Source: Przewalskia tangutica (taxonomy: Eukaryota > Streptophyta > Magnoliopsida > Solanales > Solanaceae). From it: DNA of 64,000 nt. Numbering within the stretch: position 1 is the stretch's first letter; every line of letters begins with the position of its first letter. The notes under the pieces are model-generated. The model was not told where the DNA came from, made no database searches, and saw only the letters and a list, made by a program, of their open reading frames with translations. The stretch spans positions 2,108,001-2,172,000 of the forward strand of contig CM056728.1 of the NCBI GenBank assembly GCA_029844215.1, in the 5' to 3' direction. Position numbers and translations under genes: made by a program. Below, in pieces: positions 34,617 to 45,729 of this stretch.

Positions 34617-35665
34617 CCCCCTCAGACGGAGCGGGAGGAGGCCGAATGCTCAGGCTGGATCTGAAGTCTGTGAACAGTTGTCTGGGTAGTCCCTTTGTGA
34701 AGATGTCTGCATACAGATAGGAGGAAGGTACATGTAAAATTTTGACAAGACCACGTGCGACCTTCTCACGAACAAAATGAATATTCATCCCAATATGTTT
34801 GGTCCGCTGATGCTGTACCGGATTATGAGACATATAAATAGCATATATGATATCACAATAGACTATAGATGCCTTACACAATGGACAACTTAGCTCCAAG
34901 AGAAGATTCTGGAGCCAACAGATCTCAGCAACTACATTAGCAACACCCCTATACACTGCTTCGGCACTGGAGCGGGATAACGTGGCTTGTCGCTTGGCAG
35001 ACCAAGAGATAAGATTATCCCCTAAGAACACACAATAGTCTGAAGTAGCGTCTCGTGTCCGGGCACCCTGCCCAATCAGCATCCATGTAAGAAAGTAACA
35101 TGTTCGGAGCGGAGGGATAGAGATGCAACTCATAGTCAGGAGTGCCCAATGTATCTGATAATACGCTTAAGAGCAGCAAAATGGAATTCCCTCGGAGCAT
35201 GCATGAACAGACACACCTGCTGAACGACATATGCAATGTCGGGCCTGGTAAATGTGAGGTACTGAAGGCACCTGCAAGACATCGATAGAGAGTAGGATCA
35301 GACACTGGATCACCCTCAGAAGCACTGAGCTTAGATTTCGAATCAACAGGAGTAGGCATAGCCTTGCAATTTGACATCTTAGCTCTGAACACAATGTCTT
35401 CTGCATACTTACGCTGACTCATGGACATAGTATTTGTAGATCTAGTAACTGATATACCCAAGAAGTAACTCAGCTTGCCCAAATCAGTCATAGCAAATTC
35501 AGTTTTGAGAAGACCAATAATGTCATTTTTCAACTTGTCAGATGAGGCAGTGAGAACAATGTCATCAACATATAATAACAAGTAAGCAATGTCACTACCA
35601 TGATGAAAAATGAACAGAGAGGTGTCACACCTGCTGCAAATAAACTCAATCTGTATAATATACCT
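34617..35665 (-). pseudogene. Copia RT (3' half) and RNase H relic, minus strand
   Basis: 35581-35015 starts at the catalytic site (MLLYVDDIVLTAS) and runs through TEFAMTDLGKLSYFLGISV, RKYAEDIVFRAKMSNCKAMP and DADWAGCPDTRR. 35133-34609 continues RNase H with LISWSAKRQATLSRSSAEA, SHNPVQHQRTKHIGMNIHF and DIFTKGLPRQL. A few codons of RT precede it to about 35665, where the element is cut off. Protein blocks show it is the same family as 31660-33665. Confidence 0.9.
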
Positions 35666-35707
35666 GAAAAACGGTCATTCAACTAACAAATTATGTCATT
35701 AATAGCC

Positions 35708-35755
35708 CAAGTAGTATTAGCCAGAATTTACTGTAAAAACTCATAATTCGCAAGT
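35708..35755. repeat. Short dispersed repeat, also at 48343-48382
   Basis: GTAGTATTAGCCAGAATTTA and CATAATTCGCAAGT occur here and at 48343-48382 in the same orientation. No terminal structure was seen. Confidence 0.6.
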
Positions 35756-36119
35756 CTTAGTCTATCTAAATTTGTTTTTGGATAAAACTCACTGAATTTA
35801 CTAGAAATGTTGAACTATGAACCTTAGAGTTCAATAGTCAGAACATGAGTCACGAACTCATAAAATTAAAATTGTGAATCTATTATGTATGCGCAAACTA
35901 ACTCAAACACCGCTATTAAGATAAAATTATAATAAAAATAAAAAACAAGGACTAGTATGTTCTATGTTGTAGTTATAATGCAAGTAAAGAATTTTGGAGC
36001 ATCACGTGTATTATGTTGTATAATTGAATATAATCTTACCCATATACAAATAATATTCGATGATATTTTGAGAGTGAGAGACAGTTGACAGATTGACAAG
36101 GAACTGACACCTATACATA

Positions 36120-36302
36120 ATTTTTTGAGAAATCCTTATGAAGCCAACCCTTTAAACCAGCCACAACCTTCGAAACTCGGAAATGATGGGTCAGCCCGCC
36201 CCTCTACTGTTCTTCACTTAAATACTGGACTTGGTAAAGGGCTCAAACTTGTAACTTAAAACACTAATCCCTCAATCTTTGCAACTGAGCTAACATGGGG
36301 AC
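36120..36302 (-). mobile_element. tRNA-derived SINE on the minus strand, full-length
   Basis: Flanked by a perfect 17-bp duplication ACTGACACCTATACATA (36103-36119 and 36303-36319). The minus strand begins CCCCATGTTAGCTCAGTTGC (A-box region), has a B-box-like TTACAAGTTTGAGCCC and continues with GGGCGGGCTGACCCATC. A different family from the Au-like copies; layout as at 39640-39890. Confidence 0.88.
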
Positions 36303-36319
36303 ACTGACACCTATACATA

Positions 36320-37063
36320 TTAACCCAATTTCCCCTCCCCCAAACCTCTTGCCAACAGGAGCTCAAGAATCCTGATGATAATTACTCTTGACTAAAAGTC
36401 TAAAACCATACAAGCCCACAAATGGAACATAAAAATGATCAAATGTCACAAGTATTATAAGAGCCTGGTCCTTATAGAAGCCCACAAACCCATAGCACTT
36501 GGCTGCACTGCTCGACAAAGAGTGCAGAGAAGTAAAAGAATGGTGTTGCACTGAGCCTTCATGTAATATACATTTCATTCCAATAGACAACTACTGAAAG
36601 AGTAATAGCAAATTTTCAGAAGGAGAAGTTCCTCAGTTTCATCCTCGTGCTCGAACAGGTAGATAGGAATTGAAGCACAAGTTCAGAAATCAATTAAATC
36701 ATAATAAGAATCTTCCCAAGGAAGAGATAAATTATGACTACATATAAAATGTTTGGGGGGAAAATTCACCACAGTTACAATGAAGAAAAAAATGCCTCAA
36801 CAAAATCCATATGGAGTTAAATTGCTGTACATTGACGGTACAAAATTTCTTTGCAACAACAGATAATTGCCTATAGCAAGACTAAATTGGTAATTTAGAA
36901 ATGAAGTAAATAAACTGCTATAACTAGTTAAAGTACAGTGACAGTAAAAGTTCATTACGTAGTCTGGGTATATAAATTAAATCCATATGCAAATGTTAGT
37001 TTAATCAGTCTTCAACGCAAGCAACTTGAGATCTTGTCAGAGAAAATAAGGTAAATACCTAAG
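36320..37063 (-). other. Region 3' of the STK19 gene, likely 3' UTR plus downstream
   Basis: It follows the stop codon at 37064. No ORF or repeat was recognised. I could not place a poly-A signal with confidence. Confidence 0.4.
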
Positions 37064-40000
37064 TTAATCCTTCACAACCTTAACAAGTAAACCTGTGGGT
37101 GACTCAACAGTTTTGAGATGGCCTGATCCTAGCAAATCTCTGAGATGAAATCTCATATCTAGTGGAGAGAGTCGAAGGCGCTTCTTTTCCAGAGCAGTCA
37201 TTGCCATCTCTTTGTACTTTCTACGGTTGAGAAAAGACATAAGCTCCTTTCTTCCCTGATATAAAGTTGAAAAATGCTAGTAAATCATAGTGGATGCCAA
37301 GCGAAAAATATTTGCATAGAAAAATACCAGACCGTACCGCCTAGGCGCCCACTCCCCGCCCTGGTCCCGCCTAGCCTTTTTTAGAACATTGATATTTTGC
37401 ATGGAAAATATATATGTAATAATTAGCAAATCGGAGAGCATTTGATCATTTTTGAGTACTAAAGATTGATAATTTGAGCAAATAATATGACGCTAAAATT
37501 TAAGATAGAGTTGTAAGGAAAACGATTTCAGCTCATAAGTGACAGGGAATCATTTTCCCATTTTGATGGAAAATTTCTTCCTGAAAAATTACTTCCATCT
37601 TGAAAATGAAATTACTTCCTCATGAAAAGCATTTTCCTGAAAAAAATGACTTTTGCCGTACCAAACACACCTGCACAGATAAACATGAATCTTGATTGAA
37701 CTTGAAATGGGGAGTAAAGACGGAGATGTCAGACCTGCGTTAGGCCCTTGAGAACTGATCCAATATTCGGAATTGCAAACCAGTACATGTTTGGATCGAT
37801 AAGTTGTCGCGTCTTACAGGGAATACAAGGAAAAAACAAGAATGAAAACAAGGTTAGAAAGGAATTTTACCAATCAACCAACAACCAGAACTTAAAAGAT
37901 AGAAAGTTAAGGACAAGTAATGAAATTGGGATAATAATAGAGATACTATTTCAATGTAATATTAGATTATGACAAATATAATGCTCTTTATCCAACAGTT
38001 CTAAGTTCTAGGTTCTAACCAAGTTAGAATGCTTAGAAAAATATGTAGAGGGCAGACTCTAATACATTTAGAATGGCTTGTAAAAAGTCACAAAGGCAAA
38101 ACACAAGTATTAGTACTTGACGTTCTAGCAAATCTCATATCCAGTATCTATCATTTTCATAAAACTGGCTCCCATTCGTAATGGGCGTCCTAATTTGATT
38201 GTACCAGAGAACCAAACATAGCATTTTTACCAGTACAAAAAATTTGGTCAATATTTAGGACGTTGCAGCATTAAGGGTATAATAAAGCAAATGCTGAAAT
38301 AACACGAGCAGCTCAATTTACAAGACAATGAAAAATCTGACTCTAGCTTACCAGAAGTCCAGCATTAATTAAGAGCGAGATGTGCTCTTCCTTCACCTTG
38401 CCCCCCAACGACAGAAGTGAACGCTAAAGCCACCACAAAAGAAGAAAGAAAAAGAAAAAGCTATCGTGTAAGCACAAATATTGAGCTGTTCTAATCCTTT
38501 ACATCATGTAAGAATAAAGAACCAAACAGTCATGCGCCTCCCCTTAGCGTATACTTTAAAGCTATTATCCAACAATTAAATCATAAACTGAAGTACAGGA
38601 CATTATAAACAAAGAGTCTCATGCGCATTGGTTTAGGACGTAGGAACATTATCCAAATATACAGATTATTGAGACCCTGTTCATTTAAAGTAAGCATTTT
38701 TCTTGAAAAATTGATCCAATCTACTCTTTTCCATTATGAACGATATCATATATATCACAAAGGTTCATTCGGAAAGGCTTAGGAAATATCTTTTCAACTT
38801 AAGGATTTAAATCATTCTTTACAAACTAAATATTGACACAGGTTAGCAGCCTTGGATAGATACTGTACAACACCTCCAATAGACATTCTGATGCTTTGTG
38901 ATATACTACAAATGTTGATTTTATTACACTATCCCTTGAGCATACCATGGTAAACAGTTCTAAAACTTTTCATCATACAAACTACTTTCAAGAAATTAAC
39001 ACAGAAAGCCAGCCCAATATGATGCACCATCATTTTAAAGGCTATTTAAAAGGCAGTTGGATCCGGAAATAGCAAAAGATCCTCAAGGTCACCAACCAAC
39101 TTCATAACATATTAATTTTTAGATTTCCATCAACTGCCTTCTGGACAATTTATACACGCGGTAATTGCGTCCCTTACTTGGCTATATAGAAAAGTAGTGT
39201 CTCGTTATTACCTCTGTATTAGGGCCCTGTGAAGAAACTCCCTACGAGGTGAAAGTATATCCTTTTCTAGACAAGGGATGGAAATTACACAATTAATATG
39301 TCTTAGATAGTTTGAACCAAGAAGTGTGAGCTAAGGTTGCGTACAATAGACCCTTGTGGTCCGGCCCTTCCCGGACCCCGCGCATAGCGGGAGCTTAGTG
39401 CACCGGGCTGCCCTTTTTATAGTTTGAACCAAGAAGTAATAGTTGATCTCCATATATAGATCTAAAACCAGACAAAGCTGAACCTCTGCTTCTCATTAGT
39501 TTGCGGGAAACTCCACCTATGTGAGTTATGCGAAGGCCAAGTTATAGTTAGCCCTAAGACTGGATAAAGGAGGAGGTTACGATAGGCTGACAACCAATGT
39601 AACATTATCTGACTATGAAGAATTGATTGAAACCTCGCTCCTAGGGCTTTGCTCTAGTGGTAAGAGTGCAACTCATGATGTGTGGGTTAGGCGAATGTCA
39701 TTGGTTTGAACTCTACCACAGATAAAAGCCTGGTATTTAAGTGGAGATGAGTAGAGGAATGGGCCCATTATCCAAGTTTCGAACCGTGCGCCACTGGCAC
39801 TCGGAGATTTCTCGGTCATAAGAAAAATCACTTGAATCCTCACAAGCTTCAAATAGCTGACACCAATTATTTGGACTGAGATGTAGTTAATCGATACTAA
39901 TCAGGAAGACAGGATATTGTAGCTGATCTGGGGTGTATTCCCTAGATTTAGGCTTTTTCGAAATTTCAGGATTACTTGTTAAACTACAAAACAACAATAA

Positions 40001-43000
40001 TATACCCAGTATAGTCCCACAAGTGGGGTTTTGGGTAGGGTGGGGTGAACGCAGACCTTACCCCTACCTTTGTGAGGTAGAGAGGTTGTTCCCAATAGAC
40101 CCTCGGTTTTTTCATAACACGGTATGGAAGAATGCCAGAGTAAAAAGCTATGATGAAAATATTGGAGATTATTAAACTACAAAGTAAAATCTAAAAAAAA
40201 ACATAAAAACCACATTTCGGGGCTTCATACATTGCTAAACCTGTCCGTTGCCATCATGCATTTCTAATTACTAATTTAAGAGATAAAATCTAGTTCAATT
40301 CCATCAACATGCTGAAGACTGACTCACTCTCTGACAACAGCAAAAAGTTAAGACTATCATAAGAATAAAGTGTGCATAGCATATATGTAGCCCATGTCAG
40401 AGAGGAGCATACATTAGGAAAAAACTGCATTAACATCTGTTGAAAGAATGCAACATTGCAACATAAGTTATGTCTTTATAGCAACTGTCAAGGAATGCCC
40501 TAAAACAGAAATTACAGAATGTTAGCAGATCAATCAACCATCAGAAATAAAAAGATCAATATACCGTGCAAAGGAAGAAAATGAAAAGGACCCAATCGAT
40601 TTTACTTTAATTTGAAAATTTAGCAGAAAAAACTAGCCAGAATAAGTAATTTTAGAAAGAACTTCACCGTAATAAAGACTACAGGACCTCTGAAGTTGGT
40701 GTAATACAATTGCCTTATGAGGTGCAAGGAGAAAATGCACATTTAAATTTGGGGCAATGTTATAAGACAATTTTTGCTGGATATCAGTATGGAAAATACC
40801 AGGTATGTAAAATACCAGGTATGTACGCACAAATAAACTAAAAATAAATCTGATTCACTGTCACATGGCTTTGAGAAGGTCACTCACAAGTTCTTCATGT
40901 CCAATACTGGGGTCTAGCTTTGAATGAATTACATGCTTCTTGAACCATTGGAAAACAGAAAGGACTTCTTGCTTCTGTGCTTCCAATCTTTTACTGACAC
41001 GTTCAATCTAAACAAGTATTCGAGTCAAGTTTTATTACTAGGAAGTTAACTCTCAAACAAAACTGATGATCAATTAAAGCTACCAAGAAAAGTACATAAG
41101 CATTAGACTCCGCCAATATGATGAGAATGTAATAGTTCAACGTCAGGGTGGTAATGAGATGCAGGTCGGATGGGGAAGGCGAGGATGTATGAAGTTTTTG
41201 AAATGAAATACTTTGCGGAAAGTAAAAGTTAAGCCACCAACCTGACTAAAGTAGTCATCCAAAAACATTATAGCATGATCATCCTGTCCAGTACTTAATT
41301 TGAAAGTACGTAGAACTCTTTCCCTCCTTAGAGACTGTGAGGCACAGATACACTCAAAACATCTGTTAGCTGTTATCAGATCGGTGCAATGCACACAAAT
41401 GACGGACATGAAAAATAATAAGGAAAACATCAGAAGATGTAAAGCGATAAGTAATTGGTCATTAGAACTAAAAATGAAATCTAAGAGCTATCTATGACAG
41501 ACTCAACAACCAGTGAAATCTTTGCACCCACAAGATACAATTCTTCCAACTGCTTTGGACCAATTTTTGTGCGAAAATAATCTTACATGAGGTAAAAGAT
41601 GACTTAAGAAGAACACTCATGATTTCAGAAAAGACAAATTTGTGATAGTTGACCAACAATTTCAGTAAATACCTCTAACTCTCTGTCCACTTGTGTCCGG
41701 TCCTTTACACTGCTGTATAACTGTGACCGTAAAATAAAAGGCTGAATTGAAACCTGAAAATATTTTAATTTGAAAGGTTGAAATATTATAGAACTCTAGA
41801 AGGGTATACTGATGCAAAAATTGACTTGCAAAGCATCAAAATACAGTGCTGTAGTAAAACAACCAGAAACATTGCATTGTTTGGTATGATATAAAATGTT
41901 CCCTTAGAAATTGATTGACCTCATATCATCACTTTCCACGGTTTGTTTATCTTAAATTGCTAAAATATCTTCACCAGGAAAGATTTTTATCGAAGGGGAT
42001 ATAACTTGCGTCCAAGTGGCAACTCATTTTGTGTTCCAACAGCTCGACTCTTACTACGTATCACTTGTTTCACCCATCATCACCCCTCAACCTTTGCAAA
42101 TGTTCCTTCATGTCAAACCAAAAAGGCAAAAGTGATACTATTACTAGTTTCATGTGTAATATATTTTTATTAACTATTTCCATAGAAACTGTGAGATCAG
42201 GGTCTTAACGCATAAAATTAACTTACCTACACCCGGTGTTTATCAAACCAATAAATGCAAGGCATGTGTCTTTCATACACACATTTATTACTTAGTCATG
42301 GTTGAGTGATATGTATTCTCACTTTAATTCGTAATTGCTCAAGATAATTTGCTTGGTTTGGTAAAACACCGCGTGTAGATAAGTATTTACCCCTGTAAGG
42401 TTTATACTATGAGAGCTAGAATTAGCTTATGAGCTTCATAAAGTTAACCATCCACAACTGTCATAACGATGAAAAGGTCGTTTATTTGAATCGCGTCATA
42501 ATGTCGTTCTTTTCAATCAGCTACCTCTCATACCGTCATATTTTGCCTTCAGTGGACTTGTTCTATTCAATGTGACACAGGAATAGTTTTTGCTTCCTTC
42601 AATATAACTAGTCAGAAACATGAACATAACTAACATTTAGGTCTCCCGTACAAGAAAAATTGAATCTTGCATAAAGTTCTGTATTACTAATACGACATTT
42701 GGCTTCTGGCATAAATCTCCACATTACCAATATATCATCAGTGTGTTATTAACACAAAACATTTAGTTTCCAACATAACAACTAACACAAGCATAACTTA
42801 TTGGGGAGTATTTCATCTGATGTATTATTATAACTGCATAGATAAGAGCACCTCAAAAGACAAAAGTACCTTTAAAAGTCAGGCAACTTGGCTTAGTGAG
42901 TAAACAGGATCTTTTGTTATAGACCTTTGTGGTCCGGCCCTTCCCAGACCCCGCGCATAGTGGGAGCTTAGTGTACCGGGCTGCTCTTTTCTCTTTTAGA

Positions 43001-45349
43001 ATAGACATTATAATGTCATACAGTAAGAGTACTTAGCATATTTTAGTTTAAACTAAAACTTGTACATACAAGTGTGTATATTAATTAGTAAAGCTAATTC
43101 TTGATTTCTACGTACTCCTGCATTATTTCTCACACCCATTTTGCTGGCTCTAATATTTACAAGCTTTCAAGGAATCGAATGTTTTGATGACAACGGAACC
43201 CGCAGCCGCTACCCTTCGAGTGCGCACAGGTAAACCCCGTTCCTAGATAATCCGCACTAGGCAAGCCCCGTGCGACGAGTTTGATCCAAAAAGCAAATCC
43301 CTGTTATCGTAGGCATGGGCAATAGGGAGTTTCGAACGTGAGACCTCCATTATGGAAGCCCCGTGCTCAACCAACTGAGCCACCCTTGCGGGTGAAATGT
43401 TATCAAGCATAGTCACTATTGCTGATACTCCCGCCGTCCCAAAATGTGTTACTTTTCACTTCCCGAGAGTCAATTTGACTAATCTTGGAAGCTAAATTAG
43501 ATTAGATTAATTCAATATTTTAAAATTAAGATAATGGAGACCAATACAAAAAGAACTATATAAGTTGCAAATTCTCGTATCAATATGAAAAAATATCCTA
43601 AAAAGTTAGTCAAAAGTTCATGTAGTTTGAATCACGAGAAGAGAAAAACACATATATTAAGACGGATTTAGTAGTATTTATGGTTCTACTTTTCACTTAG
43701 CTACTGCCTTTCATAGTTTTCATGTTATGATGTTATTATAGGTAGAGTTTAAGAAAGTAAACTTTTGAATATTGTGGTCTTAAACTAAAGATAAGTAGAA
43801 TGTACAAAAATGCCCTTTAATCTTGGGGAAAATTACGCTCTATGTCTATTTCTGAAAATATTTACGCCACGTAGCACATACTTTATGTACAAAACACCCA
43901 TTTTTGGCCCATATTTTTGTATAAACACTATTATTCACTTTATACAAGGTTGATACATTATGTATAATATTGTATATTGCGCTGCGTGGCGTAAATATTT
44001 TCCAAACCTATATATTTTTTAAGATATCCCTTAATTTTGTGGTCTTAAACATGTCACGTGGAAAGTTGAAATTAAAGAGTTGTCAAAAAAGGAAAGAGGC
44101 AATTCTTTTTTAAACAAACTAAAAAGGAAAGTAGGACAAACAAATTGAGACAAAGTACTAACTAGTACTTTCTCCGTCCCAATTTATGTGGCACCATTTG
44201 ACCGGGCACGGAATTTCAGGGGCATTTTAAGGTAAAATGGCTAACCCTAGTATATTATTTCCTTTAAGTAAGCTTGATGAAAATTTTAATTTAGGTGAAA
44301 GTCATTCTTCTTTTGAGCAAAATGAATCTTTTCTTTGTGAAGAAAGTCATGTTGTAGTCGAGCACTAGTTGAAGTTACTTGTGCAAATCATTGAGATGAT
44401 GTTGGATTATAAGTGTAGGTTACTCTTTTGTGAGTTGGGAAATTGTCCCATACCTCCTCTTGAACATATCTTGAATTACTACAAGTAAGTAATTCATGTA
44501 TGAGTTTTCTCTTCTCCCTTTGGATTATATCTCTTATTTGAATGTTAATCTAATTAGTTCCTTGATATGAAGAAAGAAAGGGTTAATCTAAAATTAAAAT
44601 GCAATCAATTAACTCAAAGAAACAATGAAGAGAATCAAGGAACTAATTAGATTATTGGTTGCATTTACATATGTCTAGGTATTTAATTACTTAGGTGTGT
44701 GTTTACACCAATAATTCTCTTAATCTTCCTATCCTTTTTATTGCTTTCCATAATTGTTCTTGATGTTCATGTGAGGTTGAAGAACCCATCTTCAATTTCT
44801 TTGGATTTCCGAGCCCGTTTCACATCAGGCACCGAGTTTAAAAAATAAAGCAAGATTTTGTTATGTTTACCAAATTGTTCTTACTCAATAAGTATCGGTT
44901 GTTATGCCAATAGCAGCGCCGGGCAGCTATCACTTCAAAATTAAGGGGACCCACCAAGAATAAAACAGGAATTGTGCCACTAAATAATTGTTAAATAAGA
45001 AAATGTGATATTCTTTTTTGACAGAAAGATACACATAAATTGGGTCGGAGTGAGTACTAAACAGCTCACTGCATAACAATCTTTGTATTATAATGATTAC
45101 ACCAAATCTAGGTATATTATAATTATTCACTTCGTAACAATCTTTGTATGGTTATTAAAATAATAATAATGAAAAAGAAAGGACCTTATCGATTGGGGGA
45201 AACTGAGCACGCATTATACGAAGAGCAACCAGTGTATCACTCAAGTTGAAATTTTCCTCCACTGATAGTAATTCAGCATCGTTTAGTTCCGATTCGGGCT
45301 CGTCGGCCCGTTGGCGTTTTCGGCTTGTTGATGGGCTCGAATTTTCCAT
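37064..45349 (-). CDS. STK19: STK19-family winged-helix protein, 7 exons, 266 aa
   Basis: Exons (minus strand): 45349-45185, 41753-41673, 41334-41242, 41007-40888, 38423-38352, 37812-37735, 37255-37064. All have GT donors and AG acceptors, every intron is phase 0, and the coding length is 801 bases including the TAA. Landmarks: an N-terminal basic KRKR stretch then acidic residues (nuclear-type tail); LSDTLVALRIMRAQFPPIDK (36-55); FILRSQLYSS; STGQDDHAIMFLDDYFSQ; FQWFKKHVIHSKLDPSIG; GGKVKEEHISLLINAGLL; NMYWFAIPNIG; and RKELMSFLNRRKYKEM with PLDMRFHLRDLLGSGHLKTV near the end. This pattern is the STK19 family (Pfam Stk19). Despite the name no kinase motif is present; in animals the protein is a DNA-binding winged-helix factor acting in transcription-coupled repair. 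The ATG at 45349 is chosen because the longer reading needs a TTG start. Introns 1 (3.4 kb) and 4 (2.5 kb) hold most of the inserted elements. No TATA box was seen upstream. Confidence 0.93.
37520..37675. repeat. AT-rich MITE-like repeat in intron 6
   Basis: Alternating GGAAAATGA and CATTTTCC words end in GACTTTTGCCGTACCAAACA, a motif typical of AT-rich Solanaceae MITEs. Terminal inverted repeats are imperfect and the boundaries approximate. A GC-rich GCCTAGGCGCCC patch (about 37338-37376) precedes it. Confidence 0.45.
39326..39418 (+). mobile_element. 5'-truncated Au-like SINE with 19-bp target duplication, in intron 4
   Basis: A perfect 19-bp repeat ATAGTTTGAACCAAGAAGT (39307-39325 and 39419-39437) flanks only the 3' half of the SINE: GGTTGCGTACAATAGACCC, CGCGCATAGCGGGAGCTTAG, CACCGGGCTG and T's. 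The A and B boxes are absent, so the copy arrived truncated and could not be transcribed from its own promoter. Confidence 0.92.
39640..39890 (+). mobile_element. tRNA-derived SINE in intron 4
   Basis: The head GCTTTGCTCTAGTGGTAAGAG (A-box region) and GGTTTGAACTCTACC (B box) are followed by GTATTTAAGTGGAGA, GTAGAGGAATGGGCCC, GTTTCGAACCGTGCGCC and, near the end, CACCAATTATTTGGACTGAG. Ends are approximate and no target duplication could be fixed. Confidence 0.7.
39985..40110 (-). repeat. TS-like SINE 3' part, minus strand, in intron 4
   Basis: ACAACAATAATATACCCAGT, AGTCCCACAAGTGGGGTTTT, GCAGACCTTACCCCTACC and AATAGACCCTCGG are the complement of the TS-like 3' module with its TTG-rich tail. The best preserved of the four such tails in the window. 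Confidence 0.65.
42915..42992 (+). mobile_element. Au-like SINE 3' fragment in intron 1
   Basis: AGACCTTTGTGGTCCGGCCC, CCCCGCGCATAGTGGGAGC, TTAGTGTACCGGGCTG and T's: only the 3' portion is present. No clear target duplication. Confidence 0.75.
43172..43393 (-). mobile_element. tRNA-derived SINE on the minus strand, in intron 1
   Basis: The minus strand starts ACCCGCAAGGGTGGCTCAGT with a tRNA-like A box, has GGTCTCACGTTCGAAACTCC (B box), CGCACGGGGCTTGCC, TGTGCGCACTCGAAGGGTAG and CGGCTGCGGGTTCC. A sister of the 26692-26915 family with a different tRNA-like head. The flanks share AATGTT only. Confidence 0.8.
43428..43671. mobile_element. Stowaway-like MITE in intron 1
   Basis: The left end CTCCCGCCGTCCCAAAATGT is preceded by TA. 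The right end AAGACGGATTTAG is a degraded partner followed by TA. The interior AT-rich words (GTTAGTCAAAAGTTCATGT) fit the class. Confidence 0.65.
44168..45054. mobile_element. MITE split by a solo LTR, in intron 1
   Basis: The left terminus CTTTCTCCGTCCCAATTTAT and right terminus ATAAATTGGGTCGGAGTGAG form an imperfect inverted repeat with TA outside each. Without the LTR and its duplication the MITE is about 264 bp. The broken motif GGGCAC(C)G(A/G)GTTTAA is visible at the two edges of the insertion. Confidence 0.75.
44210..44827 (+). mobile_element. Solo LTR nested in the MITE, copy 2 of the 25644 family
   Basis: GGCAC flanks it on both sides (44205-44209 and 44828-44832) and it ends TTTCACATCA. 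The first bases (GGAATTTC) lack the canonical TG. It aligns in reverse with 25644-26672: CTTTGGATT(A/T) words, ATGTCTAGGTA, GGTGTGTG and TTCAATTTCTTTGGATT. It contains a 21-bp inverted repeat (44545-44566 and 44634-44654) around a 67-bp loop. Confidence 0.75.
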
Positions 45350-45409
45350 TGTTGTACGTATGAAAATTCTCAAATTAAACAGATGAAAATTCGATAAACA
45401 GTTTAAAAG

Positions 45410-45455
45410 GGCCAGCCCGGTCCCGTTATGCGCCGGGTTCGGACCAAGAGATTTC
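45410..45455 (-). repeat. Au-like SINE 3' remnant near the STK19 5' end
   Basis: GGGCCAGCCCGGTCCCGTTA and TGCGCCGGGTTCGGACC resemble the complement of the Au-like 3' end. It is short and degraded, 60 bases upstream of the STK19 start codon. Confidence 0.45.
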
Positions 45456-45724
45456 TGGCTGTTTTCATGGCTTGAATCCGTTAAACAGGTTGATTTACTT
45501 AAATCTGCTCAACAAACATACCGCAAGCGACAGGGAATTGTTCGAGCATAGTTCCAAATGTCAAATTTGCCCTTGTTACCTTGTACTGGACTACTGTCCA
45601 ACTCCTTTTTTTTAATTTAAATAGGAAAATGGCTATAGAAATCACAAAAAAAAATCACTTTTTCATAAAATTTTGAAGTTGACGTTGTGTTTCGTTATAG
45701 TTTTTTTAAAAACAATAATTGATT
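45456..45724. other. Upstream region of STK19
   Basis: No TATA box or known element on the minus strand could be supported. Confidence 0.35.
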
Positions 45725-45729
45725 GTTTA

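Noticed and set aside
37064..45349. Classification of the STK19 homologue as a protein kinase
   Set aside because: No glycine-rich loop, VAIK, HRD or DFG motif in the 266 residues; the sequence pattern is the winged-helix Stk19 family.
45155..45373. STK19 start at 45373
   Set aside because: That reading begins with TTG; the first ATG in frame is at 45349 and gives a clean first exon of 55 codons.
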